Under the pieces are notes generated by a model, which saw only the letters and a program-made list of their open reading frames with translations, did no database searches and was not told the origin of the DNA. From Limonium bicolor (lineage: Eukaryota; Streptophyta; Magnoliopsida; Caryophyllales; Plumbaginaceae), in NCBI GenBank assembly GCA_023374045.1, contig CM041778.1, positions 361,806,831 to 361,870,830 on the forward strand: DNA of 64,000 nt, given 5' to 3'. Every line of letters begins with the position of its first letter. The stretch's first letter is position 1. Position numbers and translations under genes: made by a program. Positions 13,219-24,013 of this stretch are shown piece by piece.

Positions 13219-13778
13219 ACACTTAGAAAACCGGCCCCCTTTATTAATATAAGGGTACTTTAGTCTTTGTTTGTCAATTTAATTACTTAACACAACATAT
13301 GTTACAAACTAGCTTATAAAAAGCACTATTCACTAAAACAAGGCACTTAGAAGTGAAATTTTTGATTTCCCATTAATATAGCCACCCAAATGTGATACTA
13401 TATAGTACACATATATATTTAAGAGTAATGATGGACATTTATCCATTCAAAACTCATTTACAAGACAATTTTTAAAAATGTGCTTTAAGACTCCTTAAAG
13501 CACATTTTGTGTTTTAACTTGTTTTCAAGCTTGGTTTTCTTTGGTAATTGGTTTAATAAGTTCATTAGTATATAAATGAGGTCTTGGTAAGTTCATTAGG
13601 TCTTAACCAAGTTTATCCCAAGCTTAGAGCACATTTTAGCTCTTATTGACTTTAAAGCACATTTTGTGTTTCCTTTTGTTTAAATTTGTTTACTAATGTT
13701 TCTAAGACTCTTTTTAGTCTTATTACACCATATTTAGGTGTTTAAACAACATAACTAGGTTTGGGGTATTTCAATCTA

Positions 13779-13790
13779 CCCCCCTTAAAA
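13779..13790 (-). promoter_or_regulatory. Polypurine tract, copy A
   Basis: The minus strand reads TTTTAAGGGGGG just before the 3' LTR, in the standard position for plus-strand priming. Confidence 0.8.
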
Positions 13791-14058
13791 GAACTTTGTC
13801 CCCAAAGTTCATACTTCCACATAATCTAAATATTAGAACATGGGAACACATATCAACAACACTTCTATATCACATTAACAACATCTTTACATCATATCGG
13901 ACACATGGTCCAAACAATAAAACATCACAACATCGTTCAGACTCAGCGGTCTGTAACATAACATAGACAATGTATACATATACATGTCGCACAACCATAA
14001 CCGAAACGGCTCTACCCCCTTAAATAGGGGTACGCCCCGTACCCTATACATACAAACA
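13791..14058 (-). other. Untranslated 3' interior of copy A with second PPT-like tract and hairpin
   Basis: No gene. On the minus strand it contains TTTAAGGGGGTAGAG at about 14010-14024, a second copy of the polypurine tract word. Directly beside it is a perfect 7-bp stem GGGTACG/CGTACCC with a 3-base loop (14028-14044). Both are kept in copy B (about 24240-24275). Confidence 0.6.
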
Positions 14059-16752
14059 CTAAGAAGCAAACAATGACGGGTGCTTCGCCTTCATTTTATC
14101 TTCCAGCTCCCAAGTGGCCTCCTCAACGTCCTGGTTAGACCAGAGGACCTTCACCAGTCTCACGGACTTATGGTGAGTGTCTCGAGTCTTAGTATCCAGA
14201 ATCTGTACGGGAGTCTCCACTGATCGCATGGTCGGCTCTAAAGTTAGCCTTTCAGGCTGAAGCACATGAGACGGATGAGACATATACTTCTTCAACTGGG
14301 ACACATGAAATACATCATGTACCTTGCCCAGCTCGGCGGGTAAATCAAGACTATAAGCTACCGGGCCGATCCGCTCCGTCACAACATAAGGCCCCACATA
14401 TTTCGGGCTCAACTTGCCCTTCTGGCCAAAACGAAATACTCCCTTCATGGGGGATACTCTCAAAAATACCTGATCGCCCACGGCGAACTCCAGGTCACGT
14501 CGGCGCACATCTGCGTACGACTTCTGTCTATCCTGGGCTGCTTTCATGTTAGCCCGGATCTGGCGAACTTCTGCCTGAACCTGTTCCAGATACTCTGGTC
14601 CTATAATGACCGTCTCACTCGACTCATCCCAGCATAAAGGTGTGCGGCATGGTCTACCGTACAATGCCTGGAAGGGAGACATCTTGATCGATGCATGATA
14701 ACTGTTGTTGTAACTAAACTCGTTCAGATGTAACTTATCAATCCAGCTAGTCTGAAAGTCAAGTGCACATGCACGTAGCATATCCTCAAGTGTCTGAATA
14801 GTGCGCTCACTCTGACCATCGGTCTGTGGGTGAAACGCTGTGCTCAATTTCAGTTCAGTACCCAATGCTTCTCGCGTAGACTTCCAATATCTGGATAGGA
14901 ATCTGGTATCTCTGTCAGATACAATCGTCTTTGGTACACCATGATGTCTTACAATTTCTTTATCGAAGAGTTCTGCAAATTTTGCCACTTTCCAGGTGTC
15001 CTTCATCGGAATGAATCGGGCCACCTTGGCCAGTCGGTCAACAACAACCCAAATCATATTCAGAGCTCCCCTTGCAGGTGGAAGCCCTACTACGAAGTCC
15101 ATAGATATGTCATGGAACTTCCACTCCGGCACTAGCATTGGCTGCACCATACCACCAGGCCGTCGGTGCTCGAACTTGACCTTCTGACAAGTGAGACACC
15201 TCAACACATAGTCATTCACATCCTTTTTCATTCCAGTCCACCAAAAATATCTTTTCATACCTTTATACATCTTTGAAGCTCCGGGGTGAATCGAAGTCGT
15301 AGAACAATGGGATTCACTCAATATGCGCTCCTTCAGCTCAGCGCTACTCCTGGGTATACACAACCGGCCATTAAGCCTAATCAGGTCATCATCGTGGAGT
15401 CTGTAGTTGTACTTCTGACCCTCGAATGTGCCATCAATAAGCTTCTGCCTAATCTCCAGCATATACTGATCCGTTATCTGAGCACTTCGCACCTCTTCAA
15501 CCAAGCCAGTATGAGAGACTAGCGAATGGAGAGAGTGTGCTCGGCGACTCAATGCGTCAGCTACCACATTTGCCTTACCCTCCTTGTACTGTAAATTGAT
15601 GTCATAATCATTTAAGAACTCGACCCACCTTCTTTGCCTCATGTTCAACTCTTTCTGAGTGAATAAGTATTTCAAACTCTTGTGGTCGGAATAGATTGTC
15701 ACGCTTACCCCATACAAATGATGTCGCCATATCTTCAGTGCGAAGACAATGGCCCCCAATTCTAAATCGTGGGTAGGGTAGTTCTCCTCATGCTTCTTCA
15801 GCTGTCGGGAGGCGTAAGCCACGACCTTCCCGTGTTGCATCAACACACAACCCATACCCCTGCCTGATGCATCGCAATAGACCTCAAAACCATCTGGACC
15901 GTCTGGTAATGTCAGAACCGGTGCAGATGTCAGAGCATCCTTGAGACTCGCGAAAGAACTCTCACAGTCGACTGTCCACTCGAATGGTGCATCCTTTTTC
16001 ATCAAGGAAGTCATCGGCTTCGAGACACTGGAGATGTTCTTCACAAACCTCCTATAGTAACCTGCCAGACCGAGGAAGCTCCTGATGTCGGTAACTGTCT
16101 TCGGCCTAGGCCAGGTGCGCACTGCATCTATCTTTGCCGGGTCAACAGCGATCCCGGCCTCATAAATCACATGTCCAAGGAAGGATACTTGGTTCAACCA
16201 AAATTCACACTTAGAAAATTTAGCATACAGCTGATTCTTCCTCAACGTTTGCAATACATCTCTCAGGTGGCTTTCATGCTCACCTCTCGATTTCGAATAC
16301 ACAAGTATGTCATCGATGAAGACTACCACTGATTTGTCCAACTGATCTTGGAACAAACGGTTCATTAAGTCCATGAACTTTGCTGGTGCATTTGACAAGC
16401 CAAACGGCATAACTGTGAACTCATAATGCCCATACCTAGTTCTGAATGCTGTCTTTTCGATATCACTGTCACGGATGGCAATCTGATGGTATCCGGAACG
16501 TAGGTCTATCTTGGAGAATACTGATGCTCCCCTCAGCTGATCAAATAGATCGTCGATGCGTGGTAAGGGGTAACGGTTCTTCACCGTAACAGCATTCAGC
16601 TCCCGATAATCAATACACAGGCGGAGGCTACCGTCCTTCTTCTTCACGAAGAGGACCGGCCCTCCCCATGGTGAAACACTAGGGCGGATAAAGCCCTTGT
16701 CGAGTAGGTCTCTCAGCTGCTCCTTGAGCTCTGTCATCTCTGCTGGAGCCAT
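14059..16752 (-). CDS. pol: Ty3/gypsy pol: reverse transcriptase - RNase H - integrase - chromodomain
   Basis: An open frame of 897 codons that copies the element RNA into DNA and inserts it. In order: RT with '[10 protein letters not shown]' (Asp83) and the FIDD catalytic box (Asp147/Asp148); RNase H with DASG (Asp294), Glu331, Asp356 and Asp399; integrase zinc finger His482/His489/Cys519/Cys522; integrase core Asp552, Asp613 and Glu649 within 'HPQTDGQSE'; a GPY-type module (KYVGPYV, about 784-790); and a C-terminal chromodomain-like segment (about 845-895, 'LVKVLW...EEATWE'). The first Met is internal: in copy B the protease and RT share one frame, and in copy A a CGA-to-TGA change at 16816-16818 separates them. 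The clade reads as Tekay/Del. All catalytic residues are present, so this frame may still be functional. Confidence 0.95.
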   Translation of the reverse strand: MAPAEMTELKEQLRDLLDKGFIRPSVSPWGGPVLFVKKKDGSLRLCIDYRELNAVTVKNRYPLPRIDDLFDQLRGASVFSKIDLRSGYHQIAIRDSDIEKTAFRTRYGHYEFTVMPFGLSNAPAKFMDLMNRLFQDQLDKSVVVFIDDILVYSKSRGEHESHLRDVLQTLRKNQLYAKFSKCEFWLNQVSFLGHVIYEAGIAVDPAKIDAVRTWPRPKTVTDIRSFLGLAGYYRRFVKNISSVSKPMTSLMKKDAPFEWTVDCESSFASLKDALTSAPVLTLPDGPDGFEVYCDASGRGMGCVLMQHGKVVAYASRQLKKHEENYPTHDLELGAIVFALKIWRHHLYGVSVTIYSDHKSLKYLFTQKELNMRQRRWVEFLNDYDINLQYKEGKANVVADALSRRAHSLHSLVSHTGLVEEVRSAQITDQYMLEIRQKLIDGTFEGQKYNYRLHDDDLIRLNGRLCIPRSSAELKERILSESHCSTTSIHPGASKMYKGMKRYFWWTGMKKDVNDYVLRCLTCQKVKFEHRRPGGMVQPMLVPEWKFHDISMDFVVGLPPARGALNMIWVVVDRLAKVARFIPMKDTWKVAKFAELFDKEIVRHHGVPKTIVSDRDTRFLSRYWKSTREALGTELKLSTAFHPQTDGQSERTIQTLEDMLRACALDFQTSWIDKLHLNEFSYNNSYHASIKMSPFQALYGRPCRTPLCWDESSETVIIGPEYLEQVQAEVRQIRANMKAAQDRQKSYADVRRRDLEFAVGDQVFLRVSPMKGVFRFGQKGKLSPKYVGPYVVTERIGPVAYSLDLPAELGKVHDVFHVSQLKKYMSHPSHVLQPERLTLEPTMRSVETPVQILDTKTRDTHHKSVRLVKVLWSNQDVEEATWELEDKMKAKHPSLFAS

Positions 16753-16815
16753 ACGATAAGGTGCTTTCGCAATTGGTCCGGTGCCCGGAACTAGATCAAT
16801 CTCAAACTCAACCTC

Positions 16816-17459
16816 TCATGCTGGCGGCATGCCCGGCAGTTCCTTAGAAAATACATCAGGAAACTCCGACACTACCGGCACATCTGGGCTAAACTCAGGG
16901 TCTCTCTCTATGTCCTGGACATAGCAGAGGTATACATCACTCCCTCGTCGTAACTCACGATACATAGCCATGGCGGTGAGGTGATGATCTGAGTCGAAGG
17001 CTCCCTGGGCCTCTGGCGGTAAGATATCGTAACCCCAGATGGACTCCGAAGAAGCAGTCGATGCTCGGCACACAGGATTCTACCCTTATACCGCTCCAAC
17101 CAGTTCATCCCGACAATCACATCAAAGCCTAGCCCGTCGAACTCTATCAAGTCGATCAGAAACTCTTCACCCCTGATTCGAACAATAGCATCTCGGTAGT
17201 AGCGGGTACACCTGATCCGCTCTTTCGACGGGAGAGTGACCACGAAGTCTGGCATCTCTTCACCGTCTAACCCCAGCCTCTTCGCAAATGATAGCGAAAT
17301 GAATGCGTGTGAGGCTCCAGAGTCGAACAAGATCGATGCATCCACGCCATTCACTGGAAAGGTACCGGTGAGGATTGTGCCGCTCTTGCCGGCTTCTGCC
17401 TTACTGCAGACACTCAGTATACCTCCCGTTCCGAGTGCACAGCCTAATTCATTGGCAAA
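16816..17459 (-). pseudogene. Retropepsin-like aspartic protease, copy A (frameshifted)
   Basis: The aspartic protease cuts the gag-pol polyprotein. The active-site motif is ILFDSGASH, near residue 9 of the frame starting at 17354, followed by the '[10 protein letters not shown]' flap-side motif typical of Ty3/gypsy. The frame extends upstream to a predicted splice acceptor at 17459/17460, adding about 35 residues. Two breaks separate it from RT: a 5-bp tandem duplication (ggtga ggtga, about 16975-16986) that shifts the frame and is absent from copy B, and the TGA at 16816-16818. It belongs upstream of pol in the same polyprotein. Confidence 0.85.
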
Positions 17460-17613
17460 CTAATAAGTATTGGGTAACAACACGATTTATATGCTTCAAC
17501 AACTCCACTTTATTCATTAACACACTCTTTTTACAACATTCATTGGCTTATACTGTCGCCATGATTCACACTTACAACATCCTAATACACACTGGTTTAC
17601 CACATAATTATAC
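17460..17613 (-). other. Predicted intron 4 (AlkB to protease)
   Basis: The donor CTT|GTATAATT (weak) follows the last AlkB motif. The acceptor is a pyrimidine-leaning tract ending ATTAG|TTTGCC. Joining at these points keeps frame (phase 0) from AlkB into the protease. The copy-B equivalent is 27657-27811. Unspliced RNA stops shortly after AlkB at 17608-17610. Confidence 0.5.
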
Positions 17614-18376
17614 AAGGCTTAAAAACTGTCTGAAGGTTAAATTCAAACGTCCGGGTTTCATGTGTGTGGCATTGATCACTGCCGACGGTGCGGTATTCAG
17701 TTTGATCTTTCTGATGCCATGGTATAGCATCCTTGATTGCCCACCCATGATTAATACATCTCCCGATTTCAACAATAGCTTCTTTGCGAGGTCAGCACGC
17801 TTCTGCTCGCCATATACAAACACTGCGGTATCACCAATGGACCAAGACACCACGGGTACTCCCTTACTCAGAGACTCGGGTGACTCGTCCTTGTCTTGGT
17901 GTATACCTAACCGTCCACCTTTCTGGTAGAAGTTCACAATGCATAGATCTGCTTTCACACTTGGAATTGATTCCGTTTCAACTTGTTGAGCAATTCCCAC
18001 GGCGTGGTTAACGACCGCATGGAACTCCTCTGGTACACTTGGTACTGTTATTCCGTCTTCGACTCGCATTTCTTGATATGTCTTGGTGTAAGGGTTCCAG
18101 TCCTTACCCATGCACATCATCTTCAATTGCATCCTTGCTCCGTTCGGGTATTCGGGTGGTAGAACCTCTCTGGTTTTGCTCCAAGTTCGTCGCATCGTCT
18201 GATGATATGGATTTGTGCTTCCGGTGACAGGTATCCATTTAAGAGTATCATACCTGGCTGGATAACCTGACATTGCTCCAATGGGAAGTCGGTGATGTTG
18301 ATGGTGGTTTCTTCAGGGTTTGGTGTGGGTGGGATTGGATAACATATATTGAAGGTTCCTTTAAGTTTAGAGTACT
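17614..18376 (-). pseudogene. AlkB-type 2-oxoglutarate/Fe(II) dioxygenase exon, copy A
   Basis: AlkB proteins oxidatively remove methyl groups from nucleic-acid bases. The catalytic core is intact: the metal ligands H-x-D in GIHQDKDES, a distal His in MLYHGI, and the 2OG-binding R-x-N-x-T-x-R in RLNLTFR, with GDVLIMGG between them. By eye the domain is closest to the plant ALKBH1B/C/D type (cf. Arabidopsis At3g14140/At3g14160). Relative to copy B, a one-base deletion near 18157-18170 shifts the N-terminal third out of frame, so the continuous frame (17608-18273) starts with unrelated residues. The exon lies between predicted introns and between gag and protease. It has no introns inside, as expected if it was captured from a spliced host mRNA. 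Either copy A lost function recently, or the deletion is a sequencing error. Confidence 0.88.
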
Positions 18377-18499
18377 CTAATTAGGTAAATCTCACACTAT
18401 ATTATTTATTTACTCACATGGTTGTTTATTTAAACTCACTCACACATGCATGAAATGCGGTATGCAGGACACTCATTACATTCAACAGTTAGGCGGTAC
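18377..18499 (-). other. Predicted intron 3 (zinc knuckle to AlkB)
   Basis: Donor CCAG|GTACCG and acceptor TAATTAG|AGTAC; 123 bp, AT-rich. The join is phase 1 and in frame. The same sites exist in copy B (28575-28701). Confidence 0.6.
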
Positions 18500-18834
18500 C
18501 TGGTCTAGAAGAGGGCCCTGGCGCCTCAGACACCACATTCAGGGTGGCCTGTTGGACCCCGACCCCTTCCCCTTCTGGGACTCTGTGTACCTCTGATCTG
18601 GGGGTGGCTGGTTTGCCGTCTTCTGGCCATCGGTGGTCGCAGTGGCCTTACCCTTCCATTGCCCCTTGGACCTGTAGTTCCTACTGTTCGGGTTCTGCCA
18701 GGATTCATGATCGCGGTGACCCATTTTGATAGTATCGGCACTGAACATGTTACCCTTGCAGTCCTTGCCGGGGTGGTCTCCGTTGCACCACTTGCAGTAA
18801 TAGTGGCGCTCCGGTCCAGAGCCCGTGCTAGCTG
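18500..18834 (-). pseudogene. gag: Gag C-terminal exon with zinc knuckles, copy A
   Basis: This is the nucleocapsid part of gag, which binds and packages element RNA. The first knuckle, CKWCNGDHPGKDC, is C-x2-C-x3-H-x4-C, one residue shorter than the standard CCHC spacing. The second knuckle, clear in copy B as CRYCKKMGHHDHEC, is disrupted here by indels ('GHRDHES' remains). A basic, Gln/Gly-rich tail follows up to the donor of intron 3. In the unspliced frame it ends at a stop about 18539. Confidence 0.75.
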
Positions 18835-18914
18835 CTATCACAATATACAATCAATACTTGTTCCACAACTTATCAACATATACTCTAACTTATCACACAG
18901 AATTAGACAATTAC
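18835..18914 (-). other. Predicted intron 2 inside gag
   Basis: Donor CTAAGG|GTAATTG and acceptor GTGATAG|CAGC; 80 bp, AT-rich. The phase 1 join restores Ala in frame with the zinc-knuckle exon. Copy B has the same sites (29046-29122). Confidence 0.6.
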
Positions 18915-19171
18915 CCTTAGGTGGGTAAGAACGTAGGGGCTTGGCCGCATACGCATAGGTGAGCTGCAGAGGCTCCTCAGCAGTGGTGGTCTGGGTCTGG
19001 CCCTTGCACCTTGTTGCTGTCCTTTCTGGGACTGGGGGTATGATTTCTCTTCTTTTCCCCCCCACTGCCCTTGCGTGCCTTGGCCCTCGTTCTGAGCCTT
19101 GCGCCTGAGCGCACTCTCCTCGTCCCTCAGACGGACGGTGATCTCCACATAGCAGCGGCATGATAGCACTC
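18915..19171 (-). pseudogene. gag: Gag middle exon, copy A
   Basis: A charged, Gln/Lys-rich linker ('ITVRLRDEESALRRKAQNEGQ', then a Lys-rich and Gln-rich stretch) ends 'LRSYPPK' at the intron 2 donor. Near 19145 the frame implied by the intron 1 acceptor and the frame of the rest differ by one base, and there are further indels relative to copy B near 19050. It is therefore broken as it stands. It joins the gag capsid exon to the zinc knuckles. Confidence 0.6.
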
Positions 19172-19266
19172 CTATATTTAGGGTGTCAGTTATGCCCCGC
19201 CAAATAAATTCACAACACATTAACACATCGTACACACTTATTCACATTACACCGTAATTCCTTTAC
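19172..19266 (-). other. Predicted intron 1 inside gag
   Basis: A near-consensus plant donor CAG|GTAAAG follows the capsid-like exon. The acceptor is CTAAATATAG|GAG; 95 bp. Reading straight through adds a short unrelated tail and a stop. The join is phase 0, but one base must be restored just downstream to reach the main frame of the next exon. Confidence 0.5.
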
Positions 19267-19927
19267 CTGCAAAGTGGTATATCCAGTAGGCCCCATGCCG
19301 TAGCGTAGGCGGTAGTTCAGTCCGTTGTAGAAACGGTTCACAAGAATCCGGTCTGAGTAACCCAGATCCGGTAGCAGGTGGATAAGTCCGATGAAGGCTG
19401 AGTAGTACTCATCTACCGTCATCTTACCCCTTGCCTCAGATTGTCCAACGCCAGGCGCTTGGCCTCTTGCACATGTATAGGGTAGTATTTGGCTCGCAGC
19501 AGAGCGCGTGTCTCCCTCCACTGAAGTCGGGTCAGCACTCTGCCCTCTCGCACAAGCTTCCACCAGTTTTGTGCCAGCCCTTCAAGTAGTAAGCAGCAAG
19601 TCGTACCTTGACCTGCTCAGGTGGCTAGGGTTTCGAAGGCGGTCTCCATTTCGGAGATGTACGCCTCGAGCTTACGGGGATCAGTCTCCCCACTGAACAA
19701 GGGCGGCCTCAGATCAGCCAACGCCTTGACCCAATTGGTCTCTCGTGGCGGTGGTGGTGGTGGCTGAACTCCGGGCTGTTGCCCTTGCTGTATAGCAGCA
19801 ACCATCGGGTACCAACTGGCTACGGCGGCTGCAACTGCCTCAGCCATGGGTGCCGTAGTATCATCGCCCTGGTCACCCTACCTCCAGTACCGCGCCCGCG
19901 GCCTCTACCTCGTGGTCTACCTGCCAT
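19267..19927 (-). pseudogene. gag: Gag N-terminal/capsid exon, copy A (frameshifted)
   Basis: Gag forms the virus-like particle. The most likely start is the ATG at 19927 followed by an RG-rich leader (MAGRPRGRGRGRG). A one-base offset then separates it from the frame beginning 'MAEAVAAAVASWYP' at 19847. The capsid core is recognisable in pieces: 'FSGETDPRKLEAYISEME', a WW-type stretch about 19560-19590 (out of frame), and 'MTVDEYYSAFIGLIHLLPDLGYSD' up to the intron 1 donor. At least three single-base breaks are needed to explain the shifts. The layout and motifs are those of a Ty3/gypsy (retrotrans_gag) protein. Confidence 0.8.
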
Positions 19928-20112
19928 CTGAATTCATATGAACATCTCGTTAGCATTATGCTTGCACACTTATCGGTCCAACGATTGTAACGCTTCCCGA
20001 TAATAAGGTATATCCACACTTAGTTAGTGGTCAACCTTTCCAAATCTGTTCACTTAGGTATCTGTAGTTAGGTTTCCTAACTCGGTATATCCCTAAGCTC
20101 GGTATTCTAGTC

Positions 20113-20136
20113 ATCAGAGCGATACTTCGCTCTGAT
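20113..20136 (-). promoter_or_regulatory. Perfect stem-loop overlapping the PBS, copy A
   Basis: ATCAGAGCGA and TCGCTCTGAT form a perfect 10-bp stem with a 4-base loop. Half the stem is part of the primer binding site. The identical stem is present at 59717-59740 with a different loop. Confidence 0.8.
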
Positions 20137-20140
20137 ACCA
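20129..20140 (-). promoter_or_regulatory. Primer binding site, initiator tRNA-Met
   Basis: The minus strand reads TGGTATCAGAGC, the complement of the plant initiator methionine tRNA 3' end. It lies five bases inside the 5' LTR end at 20146. It primes minus-strand DNA synthesis. Confidence 0.92.
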
Positions 20141-21506
20141 CTTTTTGTAACACCCCTACTACGCACATACATTACTTGGAATCGCAGCGGAAAATAAACG
20201 ACTAAACAGTAACTAAACGATTGGTGCTACAACGCCGTCAACCACCCACGTGGTTAACAAGGCTGAATAAATACAAGTGTACCGGTCTGATGATCAGACT
20301 CCCGAGCATAGAACTAATAACCATATATATACATCAACAAAATACCGAGTGTTTACATAAATCCTCACTGTATACCGTCACTGTAAACCGTCATAATCAA
20401 GTATATAACACGCCACGGGAGCACAGGCGCATCCCGGGCAAACATCCAAAAGTACTCCAAAAGTAAACTACACCCTAGGATCTAGAGCCACTCCGCTTCT
20501 TCGATCCTCATCCTGCAGTAAAAGAAATATGGATCCCCCGAGGGGGTCAGCAACCCTTGGCTGGCATGGTTAACGCGCAGCCCATCGACTACCGGAATGC
20601 GCGCAAACTATTTGTCATGATGACATGGTATTTATTTTAAAACACACAACTCATACATATATAACATAACATGGGTATTGTACACATCATAACACACATC
20701 ACAACATACAATTCCTTTTAGGAAGAGAACCAACACAGTTAGTCCCCATTGAGAGCCTAGAGAATGTTGCCATGCTCATACTTAGCTCGTTACATAACTC
20801 GTTACCGTCCGGTTAGATTGAACGGTTAACTTAACACAAGGTGCCTCGGATATAGTGATCCAAGCACACCGAAATAACACATAGTATGCCCCTGTGGCCC
20901 GACGTGAGTCAGTAAAATAGCCTTGGTTAAGCTAAAGGGAAGGTTGGAAACCAAATTGGAAACTAACCATAACATACAGAGAGAATCGAACCGGTTATGA
21001 CATCGACTCCCATACTCACACGCGTGGCCGGAACAGACCGGACTCCTCACTTCCCCCGTTAGCCCTTGTTAGTAGTTCATCATTGAACTCAACAAACAAT
21101 TCACAATAATAGGTCAAGTCTTGTTAGACACACACAAGGGAAGAGAGAGTCATACTTAACAACATAATAATATTTAACAACTGTAAACTCTTTACATGGT
21201 TTAATCTTACAAAGTCATAAACACACAGAAAAACAAACAACACACAAGCCGGTGTAAACCGGTAGGCAACAGACTGCAAGAAAACCATACCTTGGTCCTT
21301 GCCTCGACTGATTTCCACCTTGCGAGAATCCTAAACACATTAGTAACGTCGGTTAATTATTTATTTAACTTCAAACTTACTAAGTATTTAACATGATTGT
21401 ATGACATGTTTTAGTGTCTATTCTACCCTAGGTTATCTTCATTATACACCCTAGGGTTAACTACATAAGTCACATTCTTTTCTGTTTTTTTTTTTTTACA
21501 AGTTTA

Positions 21507-21831
21507 GGTCCGACCGACCTTGCCGACCGACTTACCCAAGTCGGTCGATTCCAGAACACATTTCCGTCAAAATTTTCTACTCCGACCGACCTTGTAAGTC
21601 TCGGTCGCATGTTCGGTCTTTTCCCGAGAGTTTCTTCCCTTTGAAAATTTAGCCCGACCGAACTTGCCAAGTCCGGTCCTAGTTCGGTCGTTCCAGTAAC
21701 TCAATCCGTACACAAAATACAAGCCCGACCGACCTTGCAAGTCCGGTCCCCAAGGTCGGTCCATTCCAGAAGCCAATTCTCGCAGGGTAAACTGGGCTCG
21801 ACCGAACTTGCAAGTCGGTCGCAAGTCGGTC
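21507..21831. repeat. GACCG/CGGTC inverted-repeat array in middle LTR
   Basis: Counterpart of 11244-11574 with the same unit order. Several arms have lost a base (GTCCGGTC became GTCGGTC), which weakens pairing or reflects consensus errors. Confidence 0.85.
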
Positions 21832-23431
21832 TGCCCCAGACCTTTGTTTTCCTTTTCACATTCAACTCCAAACTTCACCCCATATAACCTAGTACCCCCT
21901 AACCTCATTTGGGCACTTAAACACACCTTAAGACATCCTTAAACACTCATAAAACTCATTATCTAATTCCTTAAGCCTTTACCCATTTCTTCACAAAATT
22001 CCTAACACTTACAATGTTTTCTCCTAGTTTTTCAAGTGGTGTTTCATACCTATGATAACTACTATCCCAAAATGCTTTCTCCTTATTTTAACATCATCTC
22101 CCAAGCATCATCCTCACAACTAACTCCTTATATCCATCTTGAAATTCTTTTCCAAGTTTACACTTTCTCCTTATTACCAAAGTTTGCCTAAGTATTTACC
22201 TAAGTCCCAAAGTGGCTTTGGTACTTGCTAAAACCTCAAGATCATGCCTAAGTCCTTGTTACACTCTAGAGCACTTCCTAGTTCCTCACAATTCCTTTAA
22301 AACATCATGAACTCCTTATACATTTCCTAAATTTCGACATAAGTTCTCCTAGTATTTTGTTACACCTTAGCACACTGTTTTCATCATTAAGCATCCAAGA
22401 ACACTAAGAACACTTTCTTACACAACTTCACCAAATTCACACTACATCACAATATAGTGCATAATTTAAATTGCATGGCACTTAGGCCCTTAAAATGCAT
22501 GGCTCTTAGGCCCTTAAAGTGCTTAAATCATAAACACTGAATTTCCACAATATATATGCCTTTAACCTGCGATTACATACAACAAGACATATGTTATTTT
22601 ACTAGTCTCCTTGAGAACATTTACTAGGTCATTCACCATTTGCTCTTTAGGTAGTTTTAATAAGCATTTATAAGCTCATTTCTCCTAAGGCATTAAACAA
22701 CATTAGGTTAGTAGATTTACCTCTTTTCCAAAAACTTTTCTTGTTTCACTACAAGACCGGTAGGGTATTTGATTCCTTGTCAAGTTCTAAACAATATACA
22801 AACATTATAATGAGTATTCAAGCTATAAGCTTCATCTCATTGTAAACCCTAATTTTACATTGTTTAAAAACATTAATGTAGTTGTTTTACCTTGATCTTT
22901 GAAGAGAGTTTGAATATATAACAAGAGAGGACTCCACCTAGTCCATGAAGAGTTGAAATGAAGCTAGAACAAAGTCACACAAAGAGCTATATCAATGTGT
23001 ATTTTCGGTCAAGGTAAAAACATGGAGGAAACATGATTTTTCTTTGAGATTCCTTACCTAGAAGCAAAGGGAGTAATAATATGTCAAAATACAAGCTCAA
23101 GCTCCTTCAATGGTGGAACTCCATGGCACCGAAATGGGGCTCTTGAAGTTTGAGAAGATAGGAATGAAGAGCTTGATGAGAGGAAGAGATTGGTGGTGTT
23201 TGTTTTTGATTTGGACAAGTGAGCTAGATTTTACAAGTGGTCAAAGAGAGTTTAATGGTGGTGGTGGTATTACCGAGAGACAAAGAAGGGAGGAAGATGG
23301 TGTTTGGAACCGTGGGAAATGAAGGAAGAAATGAGAATGAAGATAGAATTTGCTTTTAAGGAGATATTTGTAGTAATAAAGTAAAAAGTAGTTTAATTAG
23401 TTTTCTTTACTTACTTAATTAACTAGAGAGT

Positions 23432-23442
23432 GGTGAGTCACC
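23432..23442. promoter_or_regulatory. TGAGTCA palindrome in LTR
   Basis: GGTGAGTCACC lies about 555 bp from the LTR 5' end, as in the copy A 3' LTR. Confidence 0.5.
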
Positions 23443-24002
23443 ACACTTAGAAAACCGGCCCCCTTTATTAATATGAGGGTACTTTAGTCTTTGTTTGTCA
23501 ATTTAATTACTTAATACAACATATGTTATAAACTAGCTTATAAAAAGCACTATTCACCTAAACAAGGCACTTAGAAGTGAAATTTTTGATTTCCCATTAA
23601 TATAGCCACCCAAATGTGATACTATATAGTACACATATATATTTAAGAGTAATGATGGACATTTAGCCATTCAAAACTCATTTACAAGACAATTTTTCAA
23701 AAATGTGCTTTAAGACTTCTTAAAGCACATTTTGTGTTTTAACTTGTTTTCAAGCTTGGTTTTCTTTGGTAATTGGTTTAATAAGTTCGTTAGTATATAA
23801 ATGAGGTCTTGGTAAGTTCATTAGGTCTTAACCAAGTTTATCCCAAGCTTAGAGCACATTTTGGCTCTTATTGACTTTAAAGCACATTTTGTGTTTCTTT
23901 TGTTTAAATTTGTTTACTAATGTTTCTAAGACTCTTTTTAGTCTTATTACACCATATTTAGGTGTTTAAACAACATAACTAGGTTTGGGGTATTTCAATC
24001 TA

Positions 24003-24013
24003 CCCCCTTAAAA
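24003..24013 (-). promoter_or_regulatory. Polypurine tract, copy B
   Basis: The minus strand reads TTTTAAGGGGG directly before the shared LTR. It is one G shorter than in copy A. Confidence 0.75.

Larger units (their letters stand above)
9888..13773 (-). repeat. 3' LTR of copy A (3886 bp)
   Basis: On the plus strand it runs TGTAACACCCC...GGGGTATTTCA; on the minus strand TGAAATACCCC...GGGGTGTTACA, so it has TG...CA ends. It contains the TGAGTCA palindrome, purine-rich DNA (about 12880-13100, pyrimidine-rich on the coding strand), and the inverted-repeat array at 11244-11574. Open frames inside it are translations of repeats. Confidence 0.93.
9888..23997 (-). mobile_element. Ty3/gypsy chromovirus copy A (Tekay-like) with AlkB domain
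   Basis: Full-length minus-strand element: 3' LTR 9888-13773, polypurine tract, pol, protease, AlkB exon, gag, PBS, 5' LTR 20146-23997. RT, integrase and the chromodomain-like C-terminus match the Tekay (Del) clade of plant chromoviruses, and very long LTRs fit that clade. Its 5' LTR also serves as the 3' LTR of copy B, so the two are fused head to tail. The two LTRs differ mainly by small indels, so the insertion looks fairly recent. Gag and protease carry breaks while pol downstream of the protease is open. Confidence 0.92.
20146..23997 (-). repeat. Shared middle LTR (3852 bp): 5' LTR of A and 3' LTR of B
   Basis: Same ends as the LTR at 9888-13773 and nearly identical throughout, differing mostly by single-base indels. 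On its left is the PBS of copy A. On its right is the polypurine tract of copy B (24003-24013). One LTR serving two interiors is the signature of a tandem element formed by recombination between LTRs. Confidence 0.92.

Noticed and set aside
17375..18273. Plus-strand open frames across the AlkB and protease exons (17236-17929, 18011-18227)
   Set aside because: Shadows of the minus-strand coding region.
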